Assembly: GCA_021792355.1 (NCBI GenBank)
Contig: JAJYUV010000031.1
Coordinates: forward strand, 1 to 11,165
Direction: 5' to 3'
DNA: 11,165 nucleotides
From: Thermoplasmata archaeon
GTDB lineage: Archaea; Thermoplasmatota; Thermoplasmata; Thermoplasmatales; GCA-001856825
A model generated the notes under the pieces. The model was not told the DNA's origin. It was given only the letters and a program-made list of their open reading frames with translations, and ran no database searches. Made by a program: the position numbers and the translations under genes. Positions 1 to 7,157 of this stretch are shown here, piece by piece (within the stretch, counting starts at the first letter, position 1; each line of letters starts with the position of its first letter).

Positions 1-548
1 TGGTTTCAGGTCCTTTTCACCACCCTTTCGGGCTACTTTTCAGCTTTCCCTCGCGGTACTAGTATACTATCGGACTCGAGACATATTTAGGGTTGGATCT
101 TAGTGAGACCCATATTCCCGCGCGAATTCCGACGCACGGTACTCTGGAAATTCAAGCTTGTAACTCAGATAAATACATCCACGGGACTATCACCCTCTAA
201 GGTGTCTCTTTCCAGAAACTTGAACTTATTATCTAGGGTATTAGCCTGACTCCAAACTCCACATCTTTCCTCTTTTTCAAGAGGTGATTCGGTTTGCCCT
301 TTGCCGCTTTCGGTCGCCCTTATTAACGGCATCTCTGTTGATTTCTTTTCCTCCCGGTACTAAGATGTTTCAATTCCCGGGGTTCCCCTTCTCTTTCGAG
401 AATGTCCCATAAGGGACAGGAATTCCCATTTGACAATCTTCGGATCTAAGGCTCCTTGCGCCTCCCCGAAGCATATCGCAGCTTGGCACGGTCTTCATCG
501 GTGCCCGAGCCGAGCCATCCATCAAGTGGCCTGCGTACTGTAACAATC
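1..548 (-). rRNA. 23S ribosomal RNA, 5' portion (partial)
   Basis: The reverse complement reads as the start of an archaeal large-subunit rRNA. The early conserved block GGCTCGGCTCGGGCACC lies near 520-500, followed by the GTGCCAAGCTGCGATA block. Near the window edge is the conserved tract around GTGAAAAGGACCTGAAACC. The gene runs off the window at base 1, so only about the first 550 of roughly 2,900 bases are present. The mature 5' end is estimated at about 548, by placing the start roughly 20-25 bases before the conserved CACTTGATGGATGGCTCGG block; it could be off by about 10 bases. No 16S or tRNA gene lies upstream, so this is an unlinked 23S gene with its own promoter, as known in Thermoplasmata. 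G+C is moderate (31 of the first 60 bases). Confidence 0.95.
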
Positions 549-589
549 CATCTCTTTCTAACCCTTTGCTGACCTTCATCAACCCTAAA

Positions 590-630
590 AAGGATTTCAG
601 TCCTTCCCCTGCGACTATACAATCACAGGG
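590..630 (-). other. pre-23S leader with two small hairpins
   Basis: Between the predicted transcription start (~645) and the mature 23S end (~548) the transcript can form two stems. The first is CCCTGTGA / TCGCAGGG (630-623 with 614-607, one G-U pair, 8-base loop). The second is AAGGA / TCCTT (605-601 with 594-590, 6-base loop). Archaeal 23S leaders are normally trimmed from a long stem formed with the 3' trailer. The trailer is outside the window, so whether these local stems take part in processing cannot be judged. Confidence 0.45.
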
Positions 631-665
631 TGCATAATGAGCAAAATAACGATAGCGACACTCCG

Positions 666-686
666 TATATATAGATTTCTTAATCT
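666..686 (-). promoter_or_regulatory. 23S rRNA promoter (BRE/TATA)
   Basis: On the minus strand a strong archaeal TATA box, TATATATA (673-666), is preceded by an A-rich BRE-like GAAA. Initiation about 25 bases downstream would fall near 643-646, giving a leader of roughly 95 bases before mature 23S. A perfect inverted repeat, AGATT-AAGA-AATCT (686-673), abuts the TATA box and covers the BRE position, so it may be a regulator site or chance in an AT-rich stretch. The promoter supports independent transcription of this 23S gene. Confidence 0.7.
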
Positions 687-820
687 CTATTTTTCGGCTA
701 TTTTTCTATGCCATCAGAACTGCAGTATTTTCTTAATTCTTGACCTTGACAAAGAAAATATTTCATTTTTGAGGAAGAACGAATGAGCCATCAACCATTC
801 GGGGACTCGCAAATTGAGAC
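687..820. other. spacer between gins51 and the 23S promoter
   Basis: This stretch separates the end of the minus-strand operon from the rRNA promoter. It is AT-rich. I see no tRNA, no convincing coding sequence and no clear T-run terminator. A small tandem repeat TTGACC-TTGACA is present on the plus strand near 740-750. Some read-through from the operon into 23S is possible. Confidence 0.4.
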
Positions 821-1471
821 TTATGCTTCTCTTCCTTCCAGTATTTTTCCGAGACCCTGTTTGACAATCACTCCCGCGTATTTTGATGGGAGAGTGACTA
901 TGTCCTCCTTCCTGAGGTTAACGGGTTTACCCATTATCGATATTCCCTTGATTTCTTCCAGAATGTATACGACCACTTTCTTTTCTTCTGACTCTTCCTG
1001 CTCCCCTCCGACTTCCATTTCCTCCTCTTCTTCAGCTTCCTTTTCCTTTGAGGGTATTATAATTTCACCCTGTTCGAGTTGCGTTGAAAATTCACTCACT
1101 GACTTGGCAATGTTCTCGAAGAATATCTGTTCCTCGGGAGTCATCTTCCCTTCAAGCTCTTCCTTTTCGTTGTTCGCTTTAGCCTTAAGGATTTTCGATA
1201 CTCTCAGCTCTATGATCTTCTTCAGAAATTTTTCTGATCCTTCCAGTTCATTTGTCAGTTTACCTACCTGCCTAGAATTCTTTTTCACGGTTTCAGTTTC
1301 TATTTTCTCTTTAAGGCTCTCGAGATAATTCCTGGCCTCTTTGTAAAATTGTATTGAAACTGGCTCCAATGAATAATCATTTTTTACCTCTAGCCGGAGG
1401 AGTGCATTGAGGTAACTATCGTTGACCTCCCCTTTCATCACTCGTCCAATGTCTTTATGGATAAATATCAT
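821..1471 (-). CDS. gins51: GINS complex subunit, archaeal Gins51 (Sld5/Psf1-like)
   Basis: GINS binds MCM helicase and Cdc45/RecJ-like protein to form the archaeal replicative helicase complex. The 216-residue product has the Gins51 plan. A helical A domain (about 1-135) contains the family-like stretch FYKEARNYLESLKEK near 42-56. A very acidic linker (about 142-164) follows, then a small beta-rich B domain (165-212) with VVVYILEEIKGIS and the typical KEDIVTLP turn before the C-terminal hydrophobic stretch. Some archaea, including Thermoplasma, carry only this GINS type, which assembles as a homotetramer. The start overlaps the stop of the VirD4-like gene as ATGA, and a GGTGA sequence lies 4 bases upstream, so the ATG at 1471 is preferred over the Met at residue 12. 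It is the last gene of the secretion-like operon; in many archaea gins51 instead sits beside primase genes. Identification rests on motif and architecture recognition, not a search. Confidence 0.82.
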   Translation of the reverse strand: MIFIHKDIGRVMKGEVNDSYLNALLRLEVKNDYSLEPVSIQFYKEARNYLESLKEKIETETVKKNSRQVGKLTNELEGSEKFLKKIIELRVSKILKAKANNEKEELEGKMTPEEQIFFENIAKSVSEFSTQLEQGEIIIPSKEKEAEEEEEMEVGGEQEESEEKKVVVYILEEIKGISIMGKPVNLRKEDIVTLPSKYAGVIVKQGLGKILEGREA

Positions 1472-3507
1472 TTCTTCACCAGCAGGTTGGAAATGAGATC
1501 ACTCGTGACCTTGAATTCGTTCGGGAGATTGGATGTTGCGTCTCTTTCTCCCGCGACCTGGAAGCACTCGTGTCGCCCCTCAAACGTGCCAGAGTCAAGT
1601 GATATCCTCCCAACGTAGTGGATGCTCTGGTCACGGTTGATTTTCTCCTTGAGTAGTGTAATGACTTCTCTTCTGTCATACCCGTCCAGTACCTGACAGA
1701 ATTCTTCTAAAACGAAAAATGTGGTCTCCCTGCTCTTCATTTGAGATATCAGATCATCTATTTGCAGCGATAGATTCCTCTTCTTTCTCTCGGAAATAAA
1801 GTCGTAATTTCTAATGATGAATTCTTTGGTTTGTCGTGAAAAACGAACTGGTTCTACTGAGCCTCTTTCCTTTCCATAGGGGTTGATTAGCACGAAATCG
1901 AAAGATTCGTTTGGCATTTCAATGTCTGTCGCTATTAGTTCCTTTGCCTTGATCTTGTCTGGGTCTGTGAGTTTCATGAAAATGTAATTGGAAATGTTTG
2001 AGTAGAACAAAGAGGTCAACCTGTCAATAATAGATTTGAATGAAGTAGTCAAGAAGAATATTCTTAGCCCAAACTTCCTTCCAGAACTTAACATATCGGC
2101 TATAAGCGTGCTCTGGTAATCCTGAGCCTCTTCCAGGAAAAGGAAATAGTTTCCATTCCTTGAGGAAGTGATTGCGAACCAGATGTGGAGAGCCATGATA
2201 TTTGACATCAATCTCGAATCTTCGTAACCCAGGCTGCTTCTCTCGAGATCTATCAAGATAAGATCGTTTTCTGCCAGTGCATTTGAGAGGGTACCGTCAT
2301 CGTCTGGATTGCATATCAGGGACCTCACCATCGGGTCGTTTACTAGCCTGCCTATCGCCCTCTCTGTACTCGCAAGTTCCTCTCTTGACATGCCGCCCAA
2401 TTCGTCCAGAAATTTTCTCAACTCATTGTTGTTACAGGCGGAGGCAATTTCTTTCCTTGTATCAGCTTCTCTGAGGATGTTGTAAAAATCTACTAATGTC
2501 GCCCCACTCATTTTTCCAAGAAGAGAGATTCCTCGGGAGATCAGGTCCTCCATCCTTGGACCAACGAGAGGGTCTGTGTACTGGATTTCTCTTGAAGACC
2601 TGAGAATTGAAACAAATTCTTCTGCAACTTTGTAAGTTATCCCATTTGCTCTACCGACGCCTATTACGTTTATGGAATTTGCAGAATCTGGAGATATTAC
2701 AAATTTCCTGAAGGCAGATTCCTCCATCTTCTTAGAAGTGTCTCCGTGAGGATCGATCAATATTACTTTTCCCAATTTATTGAACAGTATGTGATTCATC
2801 ATTCCTACGATCATTGAACTCTTGCCTGCCCCTGAAGATCCACTGATCAAGGTGTGCGGGTTGTTGTTGGTGTCTACGAATATTTCTCCCCTGTTAGGGG
2901 TTGAGCCAACTCTCACGTCTCCCCGCTTTAGCGAGTGCGTGCTTGTCGGGATGAATTGGTTTACTTCCCACCAGGCAATCACCGGTCTGGAGATTCCAAA
3001 TCTTCCCCTCCTCGTCACAACTTTAGGAGAAGAGAATACGTGACTGAGATAATTCCCCAGGTTCTCGTTCCTGTAGGATAGTTCGACCCTCCACCCTTTT
3101 CTTTCCTTTGCCTTTCTTTCCAGGAATTTGTCTTCAACTCTTTGTTCCTTATTAGAGACCGGGCTGAAATAGTGAGGTATCAACGAAATTAATAGAAAAC
3201 CAGTTTCTTCCTCATTCAGCAACTCTGCAATCTTGTCTGCATGATTTTCACTTCCGAATCTAATCGTCTGTGAATCACCCTTCACAAATACTCTCTTTCC
3301 ACTCTCGTTGAATTGAAATGTCTCTGAGATCTTCCATCCTGACTTTTTCAGAAGGTCTCTACAATCTCCTCCAAAATACAGTCTCACTCCTTCTCCTTCT
3401 TGCTTGAAGAATAATATCTCAATCCTCTTCCCGCTTCTTAACCAGGATAGTAGGAATGGATTTGATTCATTGAATGGTACTATAGACTCAACCTTTAGGA
3501 ATTCCAT
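1468..3507 (-). CDS. VirD4/TraG-like (HerA-FtsK superfamily) conjugation ATPase
   Basis: This 679-residue protein is a P-loop ATPase of the type that feeds DNA into type IV secretion channels. The N-terminal ~200 residues are a soluble domain of unknown role. The ATPase core has Walker A GSSGAGKSS (223-231), the strand IDPHGD (251-256) common in VirD4/TraG relatives, a helical insert (about 300-400), a block at 391-428 (DPMVRSLIC then LILIDLERSSLG) typical of TraG/TraD-like coupling proteins, Walker B with catalytic Glu in FLFLEEAQDY (455-464), and LTTSF (486-490) as the sensor strand. A further ~80 residues after 590 look separate. No transmembrane helix is visible, unlike classical VirD4 proteins, whose N-terminus anchors them. 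The gene overlaps the VirB4-like gene by 20 bases and gins51 by 4. A TAG directly before the ATG fixes the 5' limit; the nearest Shine-Dalgarno (GAGGAG) is about 13 bases away, longer than ideal. A HerA-like DNA pump is the alternative reading. Confidence 0.82.
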   Translation of the reverse strand: MEFLKVESIVPFNESNPFLLSWLRSGKRIEILFFKQEGEGVRLYFGGDCRDLLKKSGWKISETFQFNESGKRVFVKGDSQTIRFGSENHADKIAELLNEEETGFLLISLIPHYFSPVSNKEQRVEDKFLERKAKERKGWRVELSYRNENLGNYLSHVFSSPKVVTRRGRFGISRPVIAWWEVNQFIPTSTHSLKRGDVRVGSTPNRGEIFVDTNNNPHTLISGSSGAGKSSMIVGMMNHILFNKLGKVILIDPHGDTSKKMEESAFRKFVISPDSANSINVIGVGRANGITYKVAEEFVSILRSSREIQYTDPLVGPRMEDLISRGISLLGKMSGATLVDFYNILREADTRKEIASACNNNELRKFLDELGGMSREELASTERAIGRLVNDPMVRSLICNPDDDGTLSNALAENDLILIDLERSSLGYEDSRLMSNIMALHIWFAITSSRNGNYFLFLEEAQDYQSTLIADMLSSGRKFGLRIFFLTTSFKSIIDRLTSLFYSNISNYIFMKLTDPDKIKAKELIATDIEMPNESFDFVLINPYGKERGSVEPVRFSRQTKEFIIRNYDFISERKKRNLSLQIDDLISQMKSRETTFFVLEEFCQVLDGYDRREVITLLKEKINRDQSIHYVGRISLDSGTFEGRHECFQVAGERDATSNLPNEFKVTSDLISNLLVKK

Positions 3508-5071
3508 CTATTTTTTCGATCTCCTCTTTGCTGGATTGAAATTTGAGAATAGTCGTGAAACCTGGAGTCAGGAAGAGCGCAGTTGAATGTTTGCCGTTAT
3601 AGCCGGCCCCCATCCTCAGGAAATTGGAGAGCCCTTCGTCTAATGAATAGAATTTTGTCATCTCATCCGTGATTACCTGGTGTCGAAACAAAACGTGGAT
3701 TGAACAGTTCTCCATGACCGTTATAGTCGACCCGTTTTTCAAGAAGTCGTTTGCAGATTGCGAGATGAATATCATGGAGACGTTGCTGTGTCTGGCGTGT
3801 CTTATGTACCTCTCTACAGATGTGACCACGCTCTCTTGCAACAAGTAGTGCGCCTCGTCAATTACTAAGTTGACAGGATTTGACTCATCGCTTCTCATAA
3901 TGAGATCGAGTGAAAGTAGCATATAGAATGGAAGGAGTTTCTTAGGAACATTCTTCAAATCAATTCTGAGATCTCCCTTGAGATTGGGATTTCTACCCGT
4001 TCGGAACTTCTTCAGGGAACCTTCGAAAATGGGAGATATCTTATTGTGTGTTTCAGTGGAACTGGACTTAACAAAATTCCTGAGGAAATTCAGGTCCTCA
4101 TTCTGTTCATACATCTTTGTTATTCCTGTATCAAGTACACCACGGTCCTCGTTGTTGAGATCGAAGAGTGTTATCATCAGAGAAAGAGTACGATCAACAT
4201 TTTCCTTAATGCTCAGAAACTCCACTCTTTCAAACATGTTCATTTCCTGGTTCATAAGGTCAATGGATTGCATTCCGATAGACTTTGAGAGCTGCCCGTA
4301 TTCCCCCATTGGATCAATTATCTTCAGGGCTACACTCCTGGTTATCTTCTCCCTCATCATGGTAGCCTTTACAAAGAAGGATTTACCAAAACCAGTCATT
4401 CCCAGTACAAGCTGGTGGGACGAAGGAAAGACTGATCGGTCCAGAAATACAGGAGCCTTTGAGACCTCACACGTTCCGTAGAAAGTTCCGCCTTCATGAA
4501 AGAGATATCCATGATTTATTGGCACAAGATTTGAGACCGAACCAGGATCAAGGTAAACCCCGTCAAGCTGACCATCTATCACCTTGTTCCTGATCTTTGC
4601 GTCGGAGAATCGCTTGTTCTCCGTCTTGACGCCAAGTTTTTTGAGCAAGTGTAACAGTTCCTTCTTTGCATGAAGAATTTTGCTGGGCTTCCCCTGAATG
4701 AAATATGCACAAGAATATTTGAAGAGTCTGGATCTTCCCGAAGCAACTACTTCCTTAAGATTTTGAATGTTCTGAACAGTTAGTTTGTTTGACTCCACAT
4801 TTCTGTCGTTCATCTTTTCGTGGTCTAACAGCCTAAGGCTCCTTTTTCCAAATTCCCTTGTTATTATTTCCCATGCAATGCTGTCTTCAACCGGATGTAT
4901 ATTGACTATCTGCCCTATATTCGAATCTACTCCAGTAATCTTGGATCTAAACTTTGAGTCGATTTCAAAAGGATAATCCTTGGCAAATAGGAAGGAGTGT
5001 GCTTCTCCATTCCTGACGAAATACCACTCTTTCTGGATGACAGAAGACTGATTTTTTTCAGAGCTGGACAT
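3488..5071 (-). CDS. VirB4-like type IV secretion ATPase
   Basis: VirB4 proteins are hexameric ATPases at the cytoplasmic face of conjugation and type IV secretion channels; archaeal CedB/TedB belong to the same broad group. The 527-residue protein has a VirB4-style N-terminal region (about 15-200), including YPFEI near 33-37 and the FYGTCEVSKAPVFLDR block (197-212) just before the nucleotide-binding domain. Walker A is GMTGFGKS (224-231), followed by IIDPMGEY (251-258), Walker B NLVIDEAHYLL (401-411) and the FISQS sensor strand (435-439). It is shorter than typical VirB4 (about 800 residues). The first part of the usual N-terminal domain seems to reside in the upstream PrgI/VirB3-like protein. 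GGAG six bases before the ATG at 5071 supports the start. The gene overlaps its upstream neighbour by 14 bases and its downstream neighbour by 20, so translation is probably coupled. Confidence 0.88.
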   Translation of the reverse strand: MSSSEKNQSSVIQKEWYFVRNGEAHSFLFAKDYPFEIDSKFRSKITGVDSNIGQIVNIHPVEDSIAWEIITREFGKRSLRLLDHEKMNDRNVESNKLTVQNIQNLKEVVASGRSRLFKYSCAYFIQGKPSKILHAKKELLHLLKKLGVKTENKRFSDAKIRNKVIDGQLDGVYLDPGSVSNLVPINHGYLFHEGGTFYGTCEVSKAPVFLDRSVFPSSHQLVLGMTGFGKSFFVKATMMREKITRSVALKIIDPMGEYGQLSKSIGMQSIDLMNQEMNMFERVEFLSIKENVDRTLSLMITLFDLNNEDRGVLDTGITKMYEQNEDLNFLRNFVKSSSTETHNKISPIFEGSLKKFRTGRNPNLKGDLRIDLKNVPKKLLPFYMLLSLDLIMRSDESNPVNLVIDEAHYLLQESVVTSVERYIRHARHSNVSMIFISQSANDFLKNGSTITVMENCSIHVLFRHQVITDEMTKFYSLDEGLSNFLRMGAGYNGKHSTALFLTPGFTTILKFQSSKEEIEKIDGIPKG

Positions 5072-5642
5072 CTAGAACTCCTACCTCTTCCTCACTTAAC
5101 TTTGAGAACTGTACCCCATAATTCCCCAGAATCTTCTCGAAATCGTCCGTCTTGGTCTTGTTGATCTTGACAAAGTAGGCATCCGCAAAGCTGTCTGACT
5201 TCGAGAACAGGGAATTGTACTCGTCATCACCCTTCAAAAACCCCTGAAGGGGGATTTTGTATGGGTGTCTAATGATCGTCAAATCTTCCGAAAACGTTCC
5301 GATGATCGACTCCCATACGTAGACTATGTTCCTGTCTTGTTGATCTGATAAACCGTAGTTCAACCCAAATATTTCATAATAGGCGCTCTTTTCAGTCTTC
5401 AAAGGATGAATCACAAATGCGGTGATTCCCCTCACCTTCTTCACGACAAACTCATCAATGTAGTCGTGCTGGATTCTGAGGAGGAAAATCGGGATCAGAA
5501 CGAGCGCGATTAAACCATATGTGCGAAGGAAGAAAATGGATAGCAGTACTGAGAATGAGACCAAAATCAGCCGATAGAGGATTGCACCCTCCAGCGAGCC
5601 AATTCTGAACGAAGACGTCTGAAACTTGGTCATCTTTACCAT
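5058..5642 (-). CDS. PrgI/VirB3-like membrane protein, possibly carrying the VirB4 N-terminal segment
   Basis: The product is about 194 residues. Counting from the GTG alternative (196 residues), a short polar N-terminus is followed by two adjacent hydrophobic helices (about 21-41 and 44-59), then a soluble domain of about 130 residues. Two clustered N-terminal helices encoded just before VirB4 are the hallmark of VirB3/PrgI proteins, which anchor VirB4 to the inner membrane. The soluble part contains a YEIFGLNY-type stretch near 91-98 and resembles in layout the first subdomain of many VirB4 proteins, suggesting a VirB3-VirB4N fusion with VirB4 split into two chains; this is inference. Start choice: AAGGTG lies 8 bases before the ATG at 5642 but only 2 before the GTG at 5648 that would overlap the upstream stop, so ATG 5642 is preferred. 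The family call is moderate because sequence similarity in VirB3/PrgI is weak. Confidence 0.68.
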   Translation of the reverse strand: MVKMTKFQTSSFRIGSLEGAILYRLILVSFSVLLSIFFLRTYGLIALVLIPIFLLRIQHDYIDEFVVKKVRGITAFVIHPLKTEKSAYYEIFGLNYGLSDQQDRNIVYVWESIIGTFSEDLTIIRHPYKIPLQGFLKGDDEYNSLFSKSDSFADAYFVKINKTKTDDFEKILGNYGVQFSKLSEEEVGVLDVQL

Positions 5643-5644
5643 AG

Positions 5645-6676
5645 TCACTTCACCTTGAAGAAAAGGGAAGAGTTTGATGATCCGCCGCTGTTCAGAGGAC
5701 TGAACTGACGCACTGCACCGATTTGTGGAGTTGCGTTAGTTCCTCCGCCCTCAGAATGTGTCGCAAAAGTTTTGACAATAGTCTCTGCTCCCTTCAAGTT
5801 CGCGCTAATCTTACTGATTGAGGTGTTGACTCCTCTTCCAGCAGATCTTCCGAGGAAGTTTGTTGCATTTCTTGAAGATTGGGTCATTGCAAACATCGTA
5901 GGAATTGCATCCGCAAGCGCAAGAAAGCCAAGAACCAACACACTGTTATTTCTTACATAAGTGGATAATATCAAAGGAACAGCCATCAACAATGGGGCGA
6001 CTAGCGAGTCCATGAAGAGATACCACAGTCTCTCTCCCATTTCTTTGGTCTGCGGAATCATGAGGAGAAGAGTGAAGACTGGAGCGAGTATAGGAAGCGT
6101 GTAGATGATCGCAGCCCTCAGTGATAGGAAAAGCAACAGATAGAGCATCAAGAAGATGAAGACGATGAGTATCAATAGACTCACAATCGACCCTGACGCA
6201 CCCCCGATCTGAAGGCCAGCAAGAACGTTGGAACCGGAAGAAAAGTTATGCAATGGAAAACCAAAGTTCCAGAATTGGGTATACAGCAAAGAACCAATGT
6301 AAAGGAAATCCTGAAGCAGAAAGAACGATATGTTAGAGAGGACCAGAAGCAACAAAATCTTGATCCAAATGTTTCTGAAGTCGTACCCCAGTTGAATGCT
6401 GCTGTTGAGAAGTATCAGTATCCCCAAAATCATAAGAACAATTGTGAGGACTGGGTCATAAATGTTGAACATTACAAAGTAGTAGAGCGATTTCACTCCC
6501 ACTCCAATACTTCCATTCACTATATTTGGGAACGCGTACCCAGGTGACAAGAGATACTTGGAAATGTAACCGTTGTACAGCGATTCAAGTATCGGTTTAC
6601 CTATGAACACGATCGCAGAAACTATATAACTTATTGCCTTGAGTATTGCATCTACTATTATTGAAACTAAGTTCAT
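5645..6676 (-). CDS. polytopic VirB6/TrbL/CedA-like channel protein
   Basis: The 343-residue product is an integral membrane protein with about seven hydrophobic segments, roughly at 4-26, 73-93, 104-128, 163-185, 187-207, 222-240 and 244-264. A polar Gly/Ser/Asn-rich tail of about 75 residues follows. The central part (LRAAIIYTLPILAPVF near 186-201, then a loop with PQTKEMGERLWYLFMDSLVAP) has the layout of VirB6/TrbL proteins, which form the inner-membrane DNA conduit; archaeal CedA/TedA are counterparts. Placement between the pilin-like gene and the VirB3/VirB4-like pair supports this. The gene starts 15 bases after the pilin-like stop with only a weak ribosome-binding site, so it may rely on coupling, and its TGA overlaps the alternative GTG of the next gene. 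Primary sequence alone would only justify 'multi-pass membrane protein'; the assignment depends on topology and context. Confidence 0.7.
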   Translation of the reverse strand: MNLVSIIVDAILKAISYIVSAIVFIGKPILESLYNGYISKYLLSPGYAFPNIVNGSIGVGVKSLYYFVMFNIYDPVLTIVLMILGILILLNSSIQLGYDFRNIWIKILLLLVLSNISFFLLQDFLYIGSLLYTQFWNFGFPLHNFSSGSNVLAGLQIGGASGSIVSLLILIVFIFLMLYLLLFLSLRAAIIYTLPILAPVFTLLLMIPQTKEMGERLWYLFMDSLVAPLLMAVPLILSTYVRNNSVLVLGFLALADAIPTMFAMTQSSRNATNFLGRSAGRGVNTSISKISANLKGAETIVKTFATHSEGGGTNATPQIGAVRQFSPLNSGGSSNSSLFFKVK

Positions 6677-6691
6677 CGAATCATTTCTTGA

Positions 6692-7036
6692 TTAACCAGC
6701 AACTATGTAGTGAACTACTGCGTACAATACACCGCTCACAGCCATTACGAATATGACGGTCCCAATCAGTGCATCCTTGGTCCTCTCTTTGGCGTCAGCC
6801 TTTCTGTCCATGTCCTTTGAGAAATAGCCAACTGCTATCGGAATCCATAGTATTGCGATTATCAGTCCGGAAATTCCCGCTATTATTCCAAACGCCCTTT
6901 GAACAATCCCATTGATGGCCGTAGCATTGTTCACAGCTGTGGACGCAAACGGTTGGACCGCGCTAGTCCCGTGGACGAAAGATACTGGAACCACGGTGAT
7001 AATCAATATAGTTAGTGCCAAAACAGATAGTCTCAT
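6692..7036 (-). CDS. small VirB2/TrbC-like pilin candidate (signal peptide plus two TM)
   Basis: The 114-residue product starts with MRLSVLALTILIITVVPVSF, a signal peptide likely cut near VHG or TSA (23-26). A short Ala/Thr/Asn-rich stretch with one N-glycosylation sequon (NAT, 37-39) leads into TM1 (about 48-71). A charged 17-residue loop (SKDMDRKADAKERTKDA) and TM2 (about 89-112) complete the protein. Signal peptide, two helices and a short basic loop are the VirB2/TrbC pilin plan, also described for Ted pilins. Those proteins form the conjugative pilus after cleavage. It is the first gene of the operon and has its strongest ribosome-binding site (GGAGGGG, 7045-7039, four bases from the ATG measured from GGAGG), consistent with a highly produced subunit. 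Such short hydrophobic proteins are poorly conserved, so the call relies on architecture and context. Confidence 0.68.
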   Translation of the reverse strand: MRLSVLALTILIITVVPVSFVHGTSAVQPFASTAVNNATAINGIVQRAFGIIAGISGLIIAILWIPIAVGYFSKDMDRKADAKERTKDALIGTVIFVMAVSGVLYAVVHYIVAG

Positions 7037-7063
7037 TTCCCCTCCAAAACTTCGAACAGCCTC

Positions 7064-7079
7064 CCGTATAAAATGTTTA
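7064..7079 (-). promoter_or_regulatory. probable promoter of the secretion-like operon
   Basis: The minus strand reads GATAAACATTTTATACGG just upstream of the pilin-like gene. TTTTATA (about 7072-7066) fits an archaeal TATA box with an A-rich BRE before it. Initiation 25 bases downstream would fall near 7043, leaving a leader of only a few bases that barely includes the GGAGGGG site. A 10-base palindrome TAATTAATTA (7094-7103) lies about 25 bases further upstream and may be a second AT-rich promoter element or a binding site. Confidence 0.5.
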
Positions 7080-7157
7080 TCTGGATTTTAGAGTAATTAA
7101 TTAGATTGATGAGGATCGGAGTCAATTTCTAAAAGAGAACTTTGCCTTGAGATGTCT

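Noticed and set aside
370..582. Open frame inside the 23S gene and leader, minus strand
   Set aside because: It translates conserved rRNA sequence and has no protein-like features.
687..820. tRNA or box C/D small RNA upstream of 23S
   Set aside because: No cloverleaf and no convincing paired C/D boxes could be found on either strand.
783..1328. Plus-strand 181-codon open frame opposite gins51
   Set aside because: Ser/Phe-rich antisense shadow of a recognisable GINS protein, with no ribosome-binding site or family match.
3978..4481. Plus-strand 167-codon frame opposite the VirB4-like gene
   Set aside because: Antisense shadow; the minus-strand frame carries Walker motifs.
6248..6547. Plus-strand frame opposite the VirB6-like gene
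   Set aside because: Charged antisense image of a hydrophobic membrane protein; no independent coding support.
821..7036. Integrated conjugative element or virus
   Set aside because: No integrase, relaxase, flanking direct repeats or tRNA attachment site is visible, and both flanks are core genes. Not fully excluded, because only 11 kb is seen.
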